From an uncultured Clostridia bacterium (GTDB taxonomy: Bacteria; Bacillota; Clostridia; UMGS1810): 64,000 nucleotides of DNA. Below are positions 33,177-40,790 of this stretch, one piece after another; positions within the stretch are counted from its first letter, which is position 1, and each line of letters opens with the position of its first letter. The stretch spans positions 1-64,000 of the forward strand of contig CAKSFP010000006.1 of the NCBI GenBank assembly GCA_934454585.1. Direction: 5' to 3'. The notes under the pieces are model-generated. The model was not told where the DNA came from. It saw only the letters and a list, made by a program, of their open reading frames with translations, and searched no databases. The position numbers were made by a program, and so were the translations under genes.

Positions 33177-33551
33177 ATGGAATTTATCAAACTTTTTATA
33201 TCCGAATACGGCACCACAATTTTGTATGCCGTTCTTACCGCCCTTGCCGGCTATATCGGTATTGTAGCAAAAAGGCTTTACACCAAGTATGTAAATGACA
33301 AGACCAAGCAGGCGGTTGCCAAAACCGTTGTGCAGGCCGTTGAGCAGATTTACAAGGACCTGCACGGCGAGGAAAAGCTCAACAAAGCACTTGAGGCTGC
33401 CTCGGAAATGCTTGCGGAAAAGGGCATCACTATTACAGACCTTGAGATGCGTATGCTGATCGAGGCAGCTCTTGCGGAGTTTAACCGTGCTTTTGAAAAA
33501 GAGGGCACGGACGGTATCGAGGACACCGCAGACGATGCGGGGGGGGAGTAA
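33177..33551 (+). CDS. LL-H-type holin
   Basis: 124 residues, ATG behind AGGAGG. One N-terminal membrane segment (about 13-32: TILYAVLTALAGYIGIVAKR) followed by TKQAVAKTVVQAVEQIYKDLHGEEKLNKALE and EMLAEKGITITDLEMRMLIEAALAEFN, the LL-H phage holin pattern. It would open the membrane for the endolysin. The gene ends at a G8 tract (33539-33546) that codes for the final Gly-Gly; a one-base length change there would alter only the C-terminus. Confidence 0.85.
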   Translation: MEFIKLFISEYGTTILYAVLTALAGYIGIVAKRLYTKYVNDKTKQAVAKTVVQAVEQIYKDLHGEEKLNKALEAASEMLAEKGITITDLEMRMLIEAALAEFNRAFEKEGTDGIEDTADDAGGE

Positions 33552-33559
33552 ATAACCCC

Positions 33560-33816
33560 ATCGGTTTTATCTAACAATACGGCAAAGTAAAATGTTTTTC
33601 GTGTAGAATTGTTAGAAACATTCTAACATTTTATTTTGAAAATGTTTTACAGATTGTTTTGCGATAAACCCGCACGGTTACACGGTTTTTGCCCTTTTCT
33701 AACATTCTAACATTTTTTCTGTATAGAGTGCAAAACAGGGAGTTTAGAGAGAAAAACCACCGCCTACCCGCCTAATTGCGTACATATACGCATACGCGCG
33801 TGAGAAAGTTAGAAAG
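33560..33816. repeat. Motif-rich intergenic array, copy B (matches copy A at 5055-5317)
   Basis: Contains CTAACATT/TTGTTAGA motifs in both orientations. Blocks identical with copy A: 33593-33618, 33694-33720 and 33795-33815. A small palindrome TGCGTA-CATA-TACGCA lies at about 33777-33792, in a segment that differs from copy A. It lies between the last lysis gene and the terminator, 28.5 kb from copy A. Confidence 0.8.
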
Positions 33817-33850
33817 CACCCAGAGGGCTTTACAGCTCCCTGGGTGCTTT
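33813..33850. terminator. Terminator of the late operon (may act in both directions)
   Basis: Stem of about 13 pairs with one bulge (left arm from 33813, right arm to 33850), followed by TTTTTTATTTTTG on the plus strand. It separates the late genes from the leftward gene at 33852-34571; the minus-strand side is less T-rich but still likely to stop that transcript. Confidence 0.85.
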
Positions 33851-33851
33851 T

Positions 33852-34571
33852 TTATTTTTGGGTTGATTGAGCGCCGTTCTGTAATTGAGCAATACGCTCC
33901 TTTACCTTTTCAATTAAAGCCTCGTACTCGTCCATAAACATAAAAGTGGGCTCGGCTTTTTCCAGCGTTGCAAGCATTTTTATGTAACGATTTAGCTTTC
34001 CTTTGTCTGTTTTTAATTCCTCGGCTTGGCTTACCTCGTTTGCGGCAAAATCGTGTAGCGCACGCACCTTTAAGGATCCTGCGGCATTTATAACAGCGGT
34101 GCAGGCATTGTGGCAATTAAGTTTTTGGATGCCACGCACGCCCACCTGTTCCGCTTGCAGCAAGGTGTGCGCCTTTTGCATTGCCAGATCGTACCTTGAG
34201 CAAAATGTTTCAAGGTTAAGGGTTGTACTTGCCAGGCGATAACTGTCGGCCATAATTTCCGCATCACGCTGCGCCTGCATCAGCGTGTAATATTTCCGCA
34301 TTTCCATTGCCACATCGTCCGGCACCTCGCTGGGCGTGTATTCCGTCTGCACGGTAACGAGATCACCCTCTGCTGTTGTGGTGTGCGTTTCCGGCGGTTG
34401 CTTTTTAAGCCTCCGGGGCTTTTTCAGCAGCAGTACCACGCCGACAAGGCAAAGGCAAGCCAGGGCTATAAAATACAGCCGCATCCCCGGCTCAACCTGG
34501 GCGGCAGCTGATATAAAGCCAACCGTGCATATACACAAAATAACACCGAAAAACTTTTTAACAAACCGCAT
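33852..34571 (-). CDS. Two-span membrane protein, lysogeny-expressed (moron) candidate
   Basis: 239 residues on the minus strand, with GGGAGGGAGG before the ATG. Two membrane segments at about 6-24 (FFGVILCICTVGFISAAA) and 31-49 (LYFIALACLCLVGVVLLL), then a Lys/Arg-rich loop (KKPRRLKKQP) and a long cytoplasmic helical domain (about 85-235). No family recognised. It stands apart from the late operon, transcribed leftwards from its own promoter (34790-34818), which suggests expression in the lysogen, for example in exclusion or conversion; this is inference. Its leader contains a short frame with a G10 tract. Confidence 0.7.
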   Translation of the reverse strand: MRFVKKFFGVILCICTVGFISAAAQVEPGMRLYFIALACLCLVGVVLLLKKPRRLKKQPPETHTTTAEGDLVTVQTEYTPSEVPDDVAMEMRKYYTLMQAQRDAEIMADSYRLASTTLNLETFCSRYDLAMQKAHTLLQAEQVGVRGIQKLNCHNACTAVINAAGSLKVRALHDFAANEVSQAEELKTDKGKLNRYIKMLATLEKAEPTFMFMDEYEALIEKVKERIAQLQNGAQSTQK

Positions 34572-34637
34572 AACAGCCTCCCTCCCGACCGTGCTTTACA
34601 CGGTCCGCATTTTGGGAGATCGTTATAGGCGATCTGT

Positions 34638-34751
34638 TTATTTCCTGCTTACTTTTGGGGAATTTCCACAAATAATATGGAACGCCCCCCCCCCGATTGT
34701 GCAGGTTGACGAATACGGGAGGGTTATTTTTCTTGCAAACCAACTTTGCAT
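34638..34751 (-). CDS. Short leader frame with a G10 tract, upstream of the membrane protein gene
   Basis: 37 codons from ATG at 34751, nine bases after a TTGGAGG site, stopping at 34638. The sequence starts MQSWFARKITLPYSS and then crosses the G10 run (plus-strand C10, 34685-34694). If the run were 8 or 11 G, the frame would continue to 34558 and overlap the start of the membrane protein gene (34571), giving translational coupling. No homology recognised; real translation is inferred from the site and promoter. Confidence 0.4.
   Translation of the reverse strand: MQSWFARKITLPYSSTCTIGGGAFHIICGNSPKVSRK
34685..34694. repeat. C10 (minus-strand G10) homopolymer tract
   Basis: Longest homopolymer G/C run of the window. 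It lies inside the transcribed leader of the leftward membrane protein gene and decides which frame the leader is read in. Confidence 0.85.
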
Positions 34752-34789
34752 AAAAACAAACCTCCAAAATATTAAATTTTCACATTTAT

Positions 34790-34818
34790 ATTATAGCATT
34801 TTTTCGCACTTTTTTCAA
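34790..34818 (-). promoter_or_regulatory. Promoter of the leftward membrane protein gene
   Basis: On the minus strand: TTGAAA (plus 34813-34818), 17-base spacer, TATAAT (plus 34790-34795). It is divergent from the promoter at 34848-34876, only 29 bases away, so the two could be co-regulated. Confidence 0.75.
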
Positions 34819-34847
34819 GTAAACCGACATAATTTTTCAAAAGGGCC

Positions 34848-34876
34848 TTGACATAGTTATATAACTATGGTATAAT
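34848..34876 (+). promoter_or_regulatory. Strong promoter with an 18-bp perfect palindrome as operator
   Basis: TTGACA (34848-34853), 17-base spacer, TATAAT (34871-34876). The spacer is filled by the palindrome CATAGTTATATAACTATG (34852-34869). A repressor bound there would block the polymerase directly. The small protein encoded at 34907 is the obvious candidate binder. Confidence 0.85.
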
Positions 34877-34906
34877 AGCAGTATCAAAAGCAAAGGGGTT
34901 TTACTT

Positions 34907-35092
34907 ATGACGGAAAAAAAGATTACACCGCAAGAGAGGTATGCAGCCAAATATAAAAAGCAGTATTCGCTCCCTTGCTTTACTACTACCGAGCAGGACA
35001 TTATAGACAAGCTGGAAAGCGTACCAAATAAAGCCGGTTATATTAAAAGCCTTATCCGTGCTGACATAGCCGCAAGCAAAAAGACAAAATAA
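34907..35092 (+). CDS. Small ribbon-helix-helix-like protein, likely repressor of the transposase cassette
   Basis: 61 residues, ATG with a rather poor site (AAAGGGG). TPQERYAAKYKKQYSLPCF could be the ribbon strand, then TTEQDIIDKLESVPNKAGYIKSLIRADI the two helices, as in small Arc/CopG-like proteins from plasmids and integrative elements. It is directly downstream of the palindromic promoter and 18 bases before the transposase. An autoregulating repressor that also sets transposase level is inferred. It is missing an obvious ligand domain. Confidence 0.6.
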   Translation: MTEKKITPQERYAAKYKKQYSLPCFTTTEQDIIDKLESVPNKAGYIKSLIRADIAASKKTK

Positions 35093-35110
35093 ATACCGGA
35101 GGCGGCGCAA

Positions 35111-36160
35111 ATGAGGCATTACAAAACACTTACCTGGAACGATAGATTACAAATAGAGGCTTGGCTGCGGGTTGATACGCCCATTAAGGTTATTGCCGAA
35201 CAGCTGGGCGTGCATATCAGCACCGTGTACCGTGAGATCAAGCGTGGGCAGTATGAGCATCTCAATTCCGACTGGACCACGGAAACACGATACAGCCCCG
35301 AAATATCCGAGCAGAAAAAGCAGGACAATTTAAGGGCAAAAGGCGGGGATCTTAAAATTGGCAATGATGTTGAGTATGCCAATTATCTTGAGTACAAGGT
35401 ATGTGTTGAAAAGTATGCACCCGGCGCCATTCTCGGTGAGATAAAACGCAAAGGCTTACAATTTCAAACCTCGATTTCAAAAACAACCTTTTACCGGTAC
35501 ATCGAAAGCGGTGTTTTCCTTACCCTCACCAATAAAAACCTGCCGATCAAGAAAAACAAGACCGAGCATAAATATGACCGGGTGCAGCGTGCAAAACGCC
35601 CGCCAAGAGGTGAAAGCATAGAAAAACGCCCGGAGGAAATTGCAACACGCCTAACTTTTGGGCATTGGGAAATGGACTGTGTGGAGGGCAAAAAGGGTAC
35701 CCGGAAAACGCTGCTTGTGCTTACGGAACGCAAAACCCGTAATGAGATCATACGCCTTATGAATGACAAAACCGCCGCCAGCGTAATAAAAGCCCTTAAC
35801 GCCCTTGAAAAGCAACTCGGCTCGGAACTGTTTGCCCAGGTGTTCCAGACCATAACCGTTGATAACGGATCGGAGTTTTCCGCCTATGAGGGCATAGAGC
35901 AAAGCTCAATACATAAAGACCGTAAACGCACCAAGGTTTATTTTTGCCACCCGTACAGTGCTTATGAGCGTGGATCAAACGAAAACCAAAACAGAATGGT
36001 ACGCCGCCATTACCCCAAAGGCTATGACTTTACCAACACAACACCCGCCGAAATACGCAAACTTGAAAAGTGGATCAACGATTACCCAAGAGAAATGTTT
36101 AACTATTATTCGTCTGCTGAATTATACGAGGCCTGCATCAACAGCCTTATGAGCGCATAA
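35111..36160 (+). CDS. IS30-family transposase
   Basis: 349 residues. The N-terminal helix-turn-helix region has LTWNDRLQIEAWLRVDTPIKVIAEQLGVHISTVYREIKRG, given here by its parts RLQIEAWL and VIAEQLGVHISTVYREI. The DDE core has WEMDCVEG, then TVDNGSEF, and the third acidic residue in ERGSNENQNRMVRRHYPKG (about residues 290-308). All three catalytic residues are present and length is normal for IS30. I find no convincing terminal inverted repeats round the gene, so it need not be a simple insertion sequence. It sits at the right edge of the prophage behind a regulated promoter, and the prophage shows no integrase in this window; it may be the phage's own mobility enzyme. Confidence 0.88.
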   Translation: MRHYKTLTWNDRLQIEAWLRVDTPIKVIAEQLGVHISTVYREIKRGQYEHLNSDWTTETRYSPEISEQKKQDNLRAKGGDLKIGNDVEYANYLEYKVCVEKYAPGAILGEIKRKGLQFQTSISKTTFYRYIESGVFLTLTNKNLPIKKNKTEHKYDRVQRAKRPPRGESIEKRPEEIATRLTFGHWEMDCVEGKKGTRKTLLVLTERKTRNEIIRLMNDKTAASVIKALNALEKQLGSELFAQVFQTITVDNGSEFSAYEGIEQSSIHKDRKRTKVYFCHPYSAYERGSNENQNRMVRRHYPKGYDFTNTTPAEIRKLEKWINDYPREMFNYYSSAELYEACINSLMSA

Positions 36161-36198
36161 AACTGCACAAGCAAAAATCATTTCCTTTGTGCAGTTTT
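36159..36198 (+). terminator. Terminator after the transposase
   Basis: Perfect 12-pair stem (36159-36170 with 36187-36198), ending in GTTTT. The left arm overlaps the stop codon of the transposase. Further GCAGTTTT and TTTTTCG repeats lie downstream up to 36230. Confidence 0.8.
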
Positions 36199-36690
36199 AA
36201 CGAAAGTTGCAGTTTTTCGTATTTTTTCGCACAAACCCCTTGACTTTATCTATTTTTTTGATAATCGCATCGATCCGATAAGTTTGATGTCTCATTGCTG
36301 GCCGATGATTTCATCGACCTGCGAACTGCATCACCAAACACATCTCCATATGTCAAAATACGCATCATTTTGACGGAAATTTCAGCTGTTTTTTTGTACG
36401 AATATATGTTATTATATATGAATGATGGTATATTATTAAAACCGTTATTGTGCAAAATAACATCCGTGTTTTTTATTTTGTTTTACAAATGCGTCATATT
36501 TTTTTGCTTTTACACACTCAAAAACGGCAAAAACACGGGCTTTGTACAAGTTTTGTATATGGGAACAAAAAGTGTATATGAAAAACGATTTTTAATAATT
36601 GATTTTTGTAATGGTTTATGTGACAATTTAACTATGGCAAATGCGTTTCTCTTATGCAATTTGCCGTGGCATTGCGAGAGGGGGATGTCG
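36199..36690. other. Prophage-host junction region and leader of the AraC-type gene
   Basis: About 490 bases without a supported gene. T-rich start (36200-36262) with repeated TTTTTCG; at 36303-36316 a CGATGA-TT-TCATCG palindrome related to the one at 52708-52729, so host-type sequence has begun by there. The junction is therefore placed between about 36200 and 36300. The stretch 36390-36420 is very AT-rich and may hold the promoter of the regulator gene, but I cannot define boxes. Confidence 0.5.
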
Positions 36691-38967
36691 ATGAGGATTG
36701 ACAGACGAAAGGTATATTTTTCGAGACTGTTTGTTTGCATTGCCGTTGTTATGAGTGTGATAGCCGTGTTGGTTGGCGGCTTTTATGAGAGAACCAGGAT
36801 AAAACAGAATAATTACAATGCGTTTATAGGGCATGCGTCCGAATTTCAGACGGAGTTGTCCAACGCTGAGAACAGGTTAAATGTGGCGCGTACGGTTGCT
36901 ATGCTGCTTACGGAGTATGACATGGCAAAGCAGTTTGCCGCAAGCGCGGATGATTACAACAGTCTTGATTTCGGTATGCTGCTCAACCTTTCAAGAAAGA
37001 TAACCGACAGCCAGACTGCTTTTGCTTACCTTGAGTACAGTATATATGTGACCTCATTTAACGGTGATATGGCTGTCACGAGCGGCCACACCTGCTCCCT
37101 TGATGAGATGCAGTCCGAACTGTTTTTGTCGTGTGATGAAATACGCACTGCGTTTGCCCCGTTTGCTGATGAGGGAGTGTACGGGAAATTTTTTGTCGAC
37201 AATGCGATGCACAGTGCCTGTTATGTGACAAAGTGCGTGTATGCCGATAAGAGCAGCATATACATAATCAATAAATTCTTGCCGGTAGGCGAGGTGTGCT
37301 ATTCGGATATGGGTGAAACCAAGGTTGTGTTTGTCGGAGAAAATCCGTCGGAGCTTGCCGACAAAATCAGCGGCGAGCTGAAATCACTGCTGAGAAAGGG
37401 CAATATCCCCGCGGATCAGATAATGAAAGCGGACTTTGTATTCTCAAATTCCGATGTGTTCTACCGGGCCACGGAGTTTGACAGGAACATAGTCGTAGTA
37501 GGCTCGTACACATCGGGTGTGACCGGTGCGAGCACGACACACTGGTTGTTGCTCATTGCGGCGGCGGTTGCACTGTCGGTGCTTATAGCTTTTGTAATAG
37601 CCAAGCTTGCGTACAACCCGATAGACCGCATGGTGCGTGCACTCAATCCTACCGACGCAGCGTACGACAATGAGATAGAGTTCATCATGAACAAGTTTGA
37701 AGATATAAAGAGCGCCAACAGCGCGCTAAGTTCCACTCTGGATTCACAGAAAGAGATGGTGGCAAAAAAGATTTTGTCCGATATACTCAACGGATACATA
37801 TGGGGCGCAAGCATTGAGGAATATGCTGATAAGTACAACCTGACGGTTTTCGGAAAAGATTCCGTCTGCATAGCATTTGAGTGCAACGATACTTTTCTTA
37901 ATATGAGCGACTACTATTCCACGGACGATGTGTCAAAGATAGTTAATTCGGTGTTCGAGGCAATAGAGATAGAGTTTGAAAATCGCGGCATAAAGGCCCT
38001 CGGATTTATGATTTACGGCAAGAAGATGCTCTTTGCGGCGCGTGACAACGGTAACATGCGCAGTGATGTCACTGAGATAACCGACGGCATACGGAGCAAA
38101 ACGCATATTAATCTTGTTTCGATAATGGGCGCAAAGGCGCAGTCGTTTGAGCAATTGTGCGATTCTTACGGCGAGCTGCTTGTGGCTCTTGACCGAAAAC
38201 CGATTATGGACGACAAGGAGGTGTATACCGTGGGAGAGCTGGAAGAACAGGTAACTCTCGATTGGTATTATCCTATAAATGTTGAGAGCGAGCTTATGGA
38301 GCACATTCTTAACGCAGACAAGGAAAAAGTGATGTTCCTGCTCAAAAAGCTGTTCGACAGCAACACAGGCAATTTTGGAAAATCTCCTGCAAACCTGAAA
38401 GGTTTTAATTTCTCGATGAATGTCACGATAAAGAGGATATTGCAGAAGATAAACAAGAGCGAGGCGGAAGTGTTCGATTTTGAGCCGGACATACTCACAA
38501 GGCTCATCGCCACGGATTCGCTCGAAGATACATTTAACATACTCAAAAAGTGCTACGGTGCATTGGTGGATTGTGTGGAGGATCTGCGCAAATCAAAACC
38601 GGTGAAACTGCACGAGCAGATATTTGACTATATAAACGCACACATATGCAATGACATATCGCTTACCGAGATAAGCGAGCACTTCAATGTGTCCATCAGC
38701 TTTATCGGCAAGGTTCTCAAAGATAACTACAATATAAACTTCAAGTCATATGTAAATGATATGCGCATGAAAAAAGCCATGGAGATACTCGATCTGAATC
38801 CGAACACAAAAATAAAGGATTTGTCTGCTATGGTCGGATTCAACAGTTCAACGAGTTTTATCAGAGTTTTTCAAAAGAGCGTCGGCGTGTCGCCAAAAGT
38901 CTATGTGGAAAACAAAGAAAACAATATAACGGAGAAGGATGGTAGCGATGACAAAGGAACACATTAA
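36691..38967 (+). CDS. Membrane-bound AraC-family regulator
   Basis: 758 residues from ATG 36691, seven bases after AGAGGGGG; ATG 36685 lies too close to that site. A membrane segment at about 11-32 (FVCIAVVMSVIAVLVGGFY), an extracellular sensor of about 250 residues, a second segment at about 285-305 (HWLLLIAAAVALSVLIAFVIA), then a cytoplasmic linker and a C-terminal AraC DNA-binding domain (about 650-745): HICNDISLTEISEHFNVSISFIGKVL and MEILDLNPNTKIKDLSAMVGFNSSTSFIRVFQ in parts. This architecture is common for regulators of polysaccharide uptake loci in Firmicutes. The gene overlaps the permease gene by 20 bases and probably senses an oligosaccharide or its binding protein outside the cell. 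Confidence 0.85.
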   Translation: MRIDRRKVYFSRLFVCIAVVMSVIAVLVGGFYERTRIKQNNYNAFIGHASEFQTELSNAENRLNVARTVAMLLTEYDMAKQFAASADDYNSLDFGMLLNLSRKITDSQTAFAYLEYSIYVTSFNGDMAVTSGHTCSLDEMQSELFLSCDEIRTAFAPFADEGVYGKFFVDNAMHSACYVTKCVYADKSSIYIINKFLPVGEVCYSDMGETKVVFVGENPSELADKISGELKSLLRKGNIPADQIMKADFVFSNSDVFYRATEFDRNIVVVGSYTSGVTGASTTHWLLLIAAAVALSVLIAFVIAKLAYNPIDRMVRALNPTDAAYDNEIEFIMNKFEDIKSANSALSSTLDSQKEMVAKKILSDILNGYIWGASIEEYADKYNLTVFGKDSVCIAFECNDTFLNMSDYYSTDDVSKIVNSVFEAIEIEFENRGIKALGFMIYGKKMLFAARDNGNMRSDVTEITDGIRSKTHINLVSIMGAKAQSFEQLCDSYGELLVALDRKPIMDDKEVYTVGELEEQVTLDWYYPINVESELMEHILNADKEKVMFLLKKLFDSNTGNFGKSPANLKGFNFSMNVTIKRILQKINKSEAEVFDFEPDILTRLIATDSLEDTFNILKKCYGALVDCVEDLRKSKPVKLHEQIFDYINAHICNDISLTEISEHFNVSISFIGKVLKDNYNINFKSYVNDMRMKKAMEILDLNPNTKIKDLSAMVGFNSSTSFIRVFQKSVGVSPKVYVENKENNITEKDGSDDKGTH

Positions 38968-39877
38968 ACAAAATCAAAAATTCAACAAAAAGCGATTTTT
39001 GGCGGACTATCAGCTGTATTTGATGGTTCTGCCGTTTATGCTCTACTTTCTGATTTTTGCCTACAAACCCATGATAGGGCTTAAGATAGCATTTCAGGAT
39101 TACAGCATATTCAAGGGAAACGCCAGCCCGTGGGTCGGCTTTGACAACTTCACAAAGTTCTTCTCCACACCATATTTCGGCAGAATACTGCGCAACACTC
39201 TGATGATAAGCGGATATTCGCTCATATTCAGTTTCCCGGCGCCCATTATACTGGCGCTTTTGCTAAATGAGGTGCGCAGCAAGAAATACAAAAGTTTTGT
39301 GCAAACGGCTACATACCTGCCGCATTTTGTGTCAGCGGTTGTTGTATGCGGTATGGTTACAAACTTTCTTGCTCCTACATCGGGAATAGTAAACATCGTT
39401 CTCAATAAGCTCGGCTTTGAGAGCGTGTACTTTCTGTCAAAACCGGAGTACTTCCGCACAATATTCATCGCTCAGGGCATATGGCAAGGCACGGGATATT
39501 CGTCCATAGTGTACCTGGCGGCGCTCGGCGGCATAGATATGGAGCTGTATGAGGCGGCTCAGATAGACGGCTGCAATCGCTGGAAACAGACTCTGCATGT
39601 CACGCTGCCGGGACTTTTGCCGACCATAGTCACGCTGTTTATCATAAGCGTGGGCAACATACTCAATGTCGGCTACGAAAAGATCATTCTGCTCTATCAG
39701 CCGGCTACATATGAAACGGCGGATGTAATCAACACATATGTGTACAGAATGGGTATCGAGGGCAGCGATTACGGACTTTCTACGGCGGTCGGTCTATTTA
39801 ACTCGGTTGTAAACTTCCTGTTTGTTGCCATTGCCAACACAATCAGCAACAAGGTCAACGGCATGGGTCTTTGGTAA
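38948..39877 (+). CDS. Sugar ABC transporter permease, LplB-type
   Basis: 309 residues from ATG 38948 (GGAGAAGG upstream). Six membrane segments are visible, beginning LYLMVLPFMLYFLIFAY. The cytoplasmic EAA loop reads ELYEAAQIDGCNRWKQTLHVTLPGLLPT, shown here as EAAQIDGCNRW and LPGLLPT. This belongs to the CUT1 LplB group, which in Firmicutes imports complex oligosaccharides. The partner is the next gene. No solute-binding lipoprotein or ATPase gene follows, so these must come from elsewhere. Confidence 0.88.
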   Translation: MTKEHIKQNQKFNKKRFLADYQLYLMVLPFMLYFLIFAYKPMIGLKIAFQDYSIFKGNASPWVGFDNFTKFFSTPYFGRILRNTLMISGYSLIFSFPAPIILALLLNEVRSKKYKSFVQTATYLPHFVSAVVVCGMVTNFLAPTSGIVNIVLNKLGFESVYFLSKPEYFRTIFIAQGIWQGTGYSSIVYLAALGGIDMELYEAAQIDGCNRWKQTLHVTLPGLLPTIVTLFIISVGNILNVGYEKIILLYQPATYETADVINTYVYRMGIEGSDYGLSTAVGLFNSVVNFLFVAIANTISNKVNGMGLW

Positions 39878-39897
39878 TAAAAAAGAGGAGAGTGAAG

Positions 39898-40770
39898 ATG
39901 ATGAAAATAAAAACAAAAGGTGAAAGAGCTTTCGGCGTGTTCAACATTATATTCCTTGCATTGCTGGCTTTTATCACACTGTATCCGTTTGTTTACATAA
40001 TCTCGGTGTCGCTCAGCAGCGCCATGTATGTCAACATGGGCGAAGTGTGGTTTTTGCCAAAGGGCTTTACGCTTGCGTCCTATCAAAAGGCATTGGCACG
40101 CAGCGGACTTGTGGTGGCATATCTCAATTCATTTTACTATATGATAGTCGGCACGGCAATCAGCATGGTACTCACTGTATTCGGCGCATATCCGCTGTCC
40201 AAAAAGCGGCTCTACGGCAAAAAGGTCATGAACTTGCTTGTCGTGTTCACAATGTGGTTCGGCGCCGGCATGGTGCCGATGTACCTCAACTACAAGAGCC
40301 TCGGATTGCTCGACACAAGACTTGCAATTCTGCTCTCCGTTTCGGCGTATAATTTCATACTCATGAGGACATATTTCATGTCTATCCCCGATGCCCTGGA
40401 GGAGGCATCAAAGATAGACGGAGCATCAGACTTCCAGGTGCTCGTCAAGGTGTATCTGCCCTTGTCGCTGCCGTCCATTGCAACCGTGTCGCTCTTTTAT
40501 GCGATAGGTCAGTGGAACAGCTATTTCTGGCCGATGATACTCCTGCGAGACGAGAGCAAAATACCGCTTCAGGTTCTGCTCAAGAAATTTGTTGTGGACA
40601 TGACAAGCCGTCTCGATGAACTTGAGTACGGTGTGGATGCCACCAATATGTCCGAGGACGGAATAATATATTCCACAATGGTGCTTGCCATTGTGCCGAT
40701 GCTGATAATTTACCCGTTCGCACAGAAGTATTTTGTAAAAGGTGTAATGGTAGGCTCGGTCAAAGGATGA
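39898..40770 (+). CDS. Sugar ABC transporter permease, LplC/YtcP-type
   Basis: 290 residues from ATG 39898 (AGAGGAGAG upstream), preferred to the TTG at 39871. MetI-like permease with about six membrane segments; start FNIIFLALLAFITLYPFVYIISVS in part. The EAA motif reads ALEEASKIDGASDFQV, with a following LPLSLPSIATVSLFYAIGQWN typical of the LplC/YtcP group. It forms the membrane channel with the preceding permease. Confidence 0.88.
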   Translation: MMKIKTKGERAFGVFNIIFLALLAFITLYPFVYIISVSLSSAMYVNMGEVWFLPKGFTLASYQKALARSGLVVAYLNSFYYMIVGTAISMVLTVFGAYPLSKKRLYGKKVMNLLVVFTMWFGAGMVPMYLNYKSLGLLDTRLAILLSVSAYNFILMRTYFMSIPDALEEASKIDGASDFQVLVKVYLPLSLPSIATVSLFYAIGQWNSYFWPMILLRDESKIPLQVLLKKFVVDMTSRLDELEYGVDATNMSEDGIIYSTMVLAIVPMLIIYPFAQKYFVKGVMVGSVKG

Positions 40771-40790
40771 TTTTTTAAGGAGGGAATACT

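Noticed and set aside
34810..36220. Simple IS30 insertion sequence with terminal inverted repeats
   Set aside because: I could not find matching inverted ends on both sides, and a regulator gene with operator lies on the same transcript, unlike a plain IS.
36295..36690. Extended N-terminus of the AraC-type regulator
   Set aside because: The frame is open, but the sequence is AT-rich, crosses a palindromic repeat, and has no ribosome binding site; ATG 36691 with AGAGGGGG starts a normal membrane segment.
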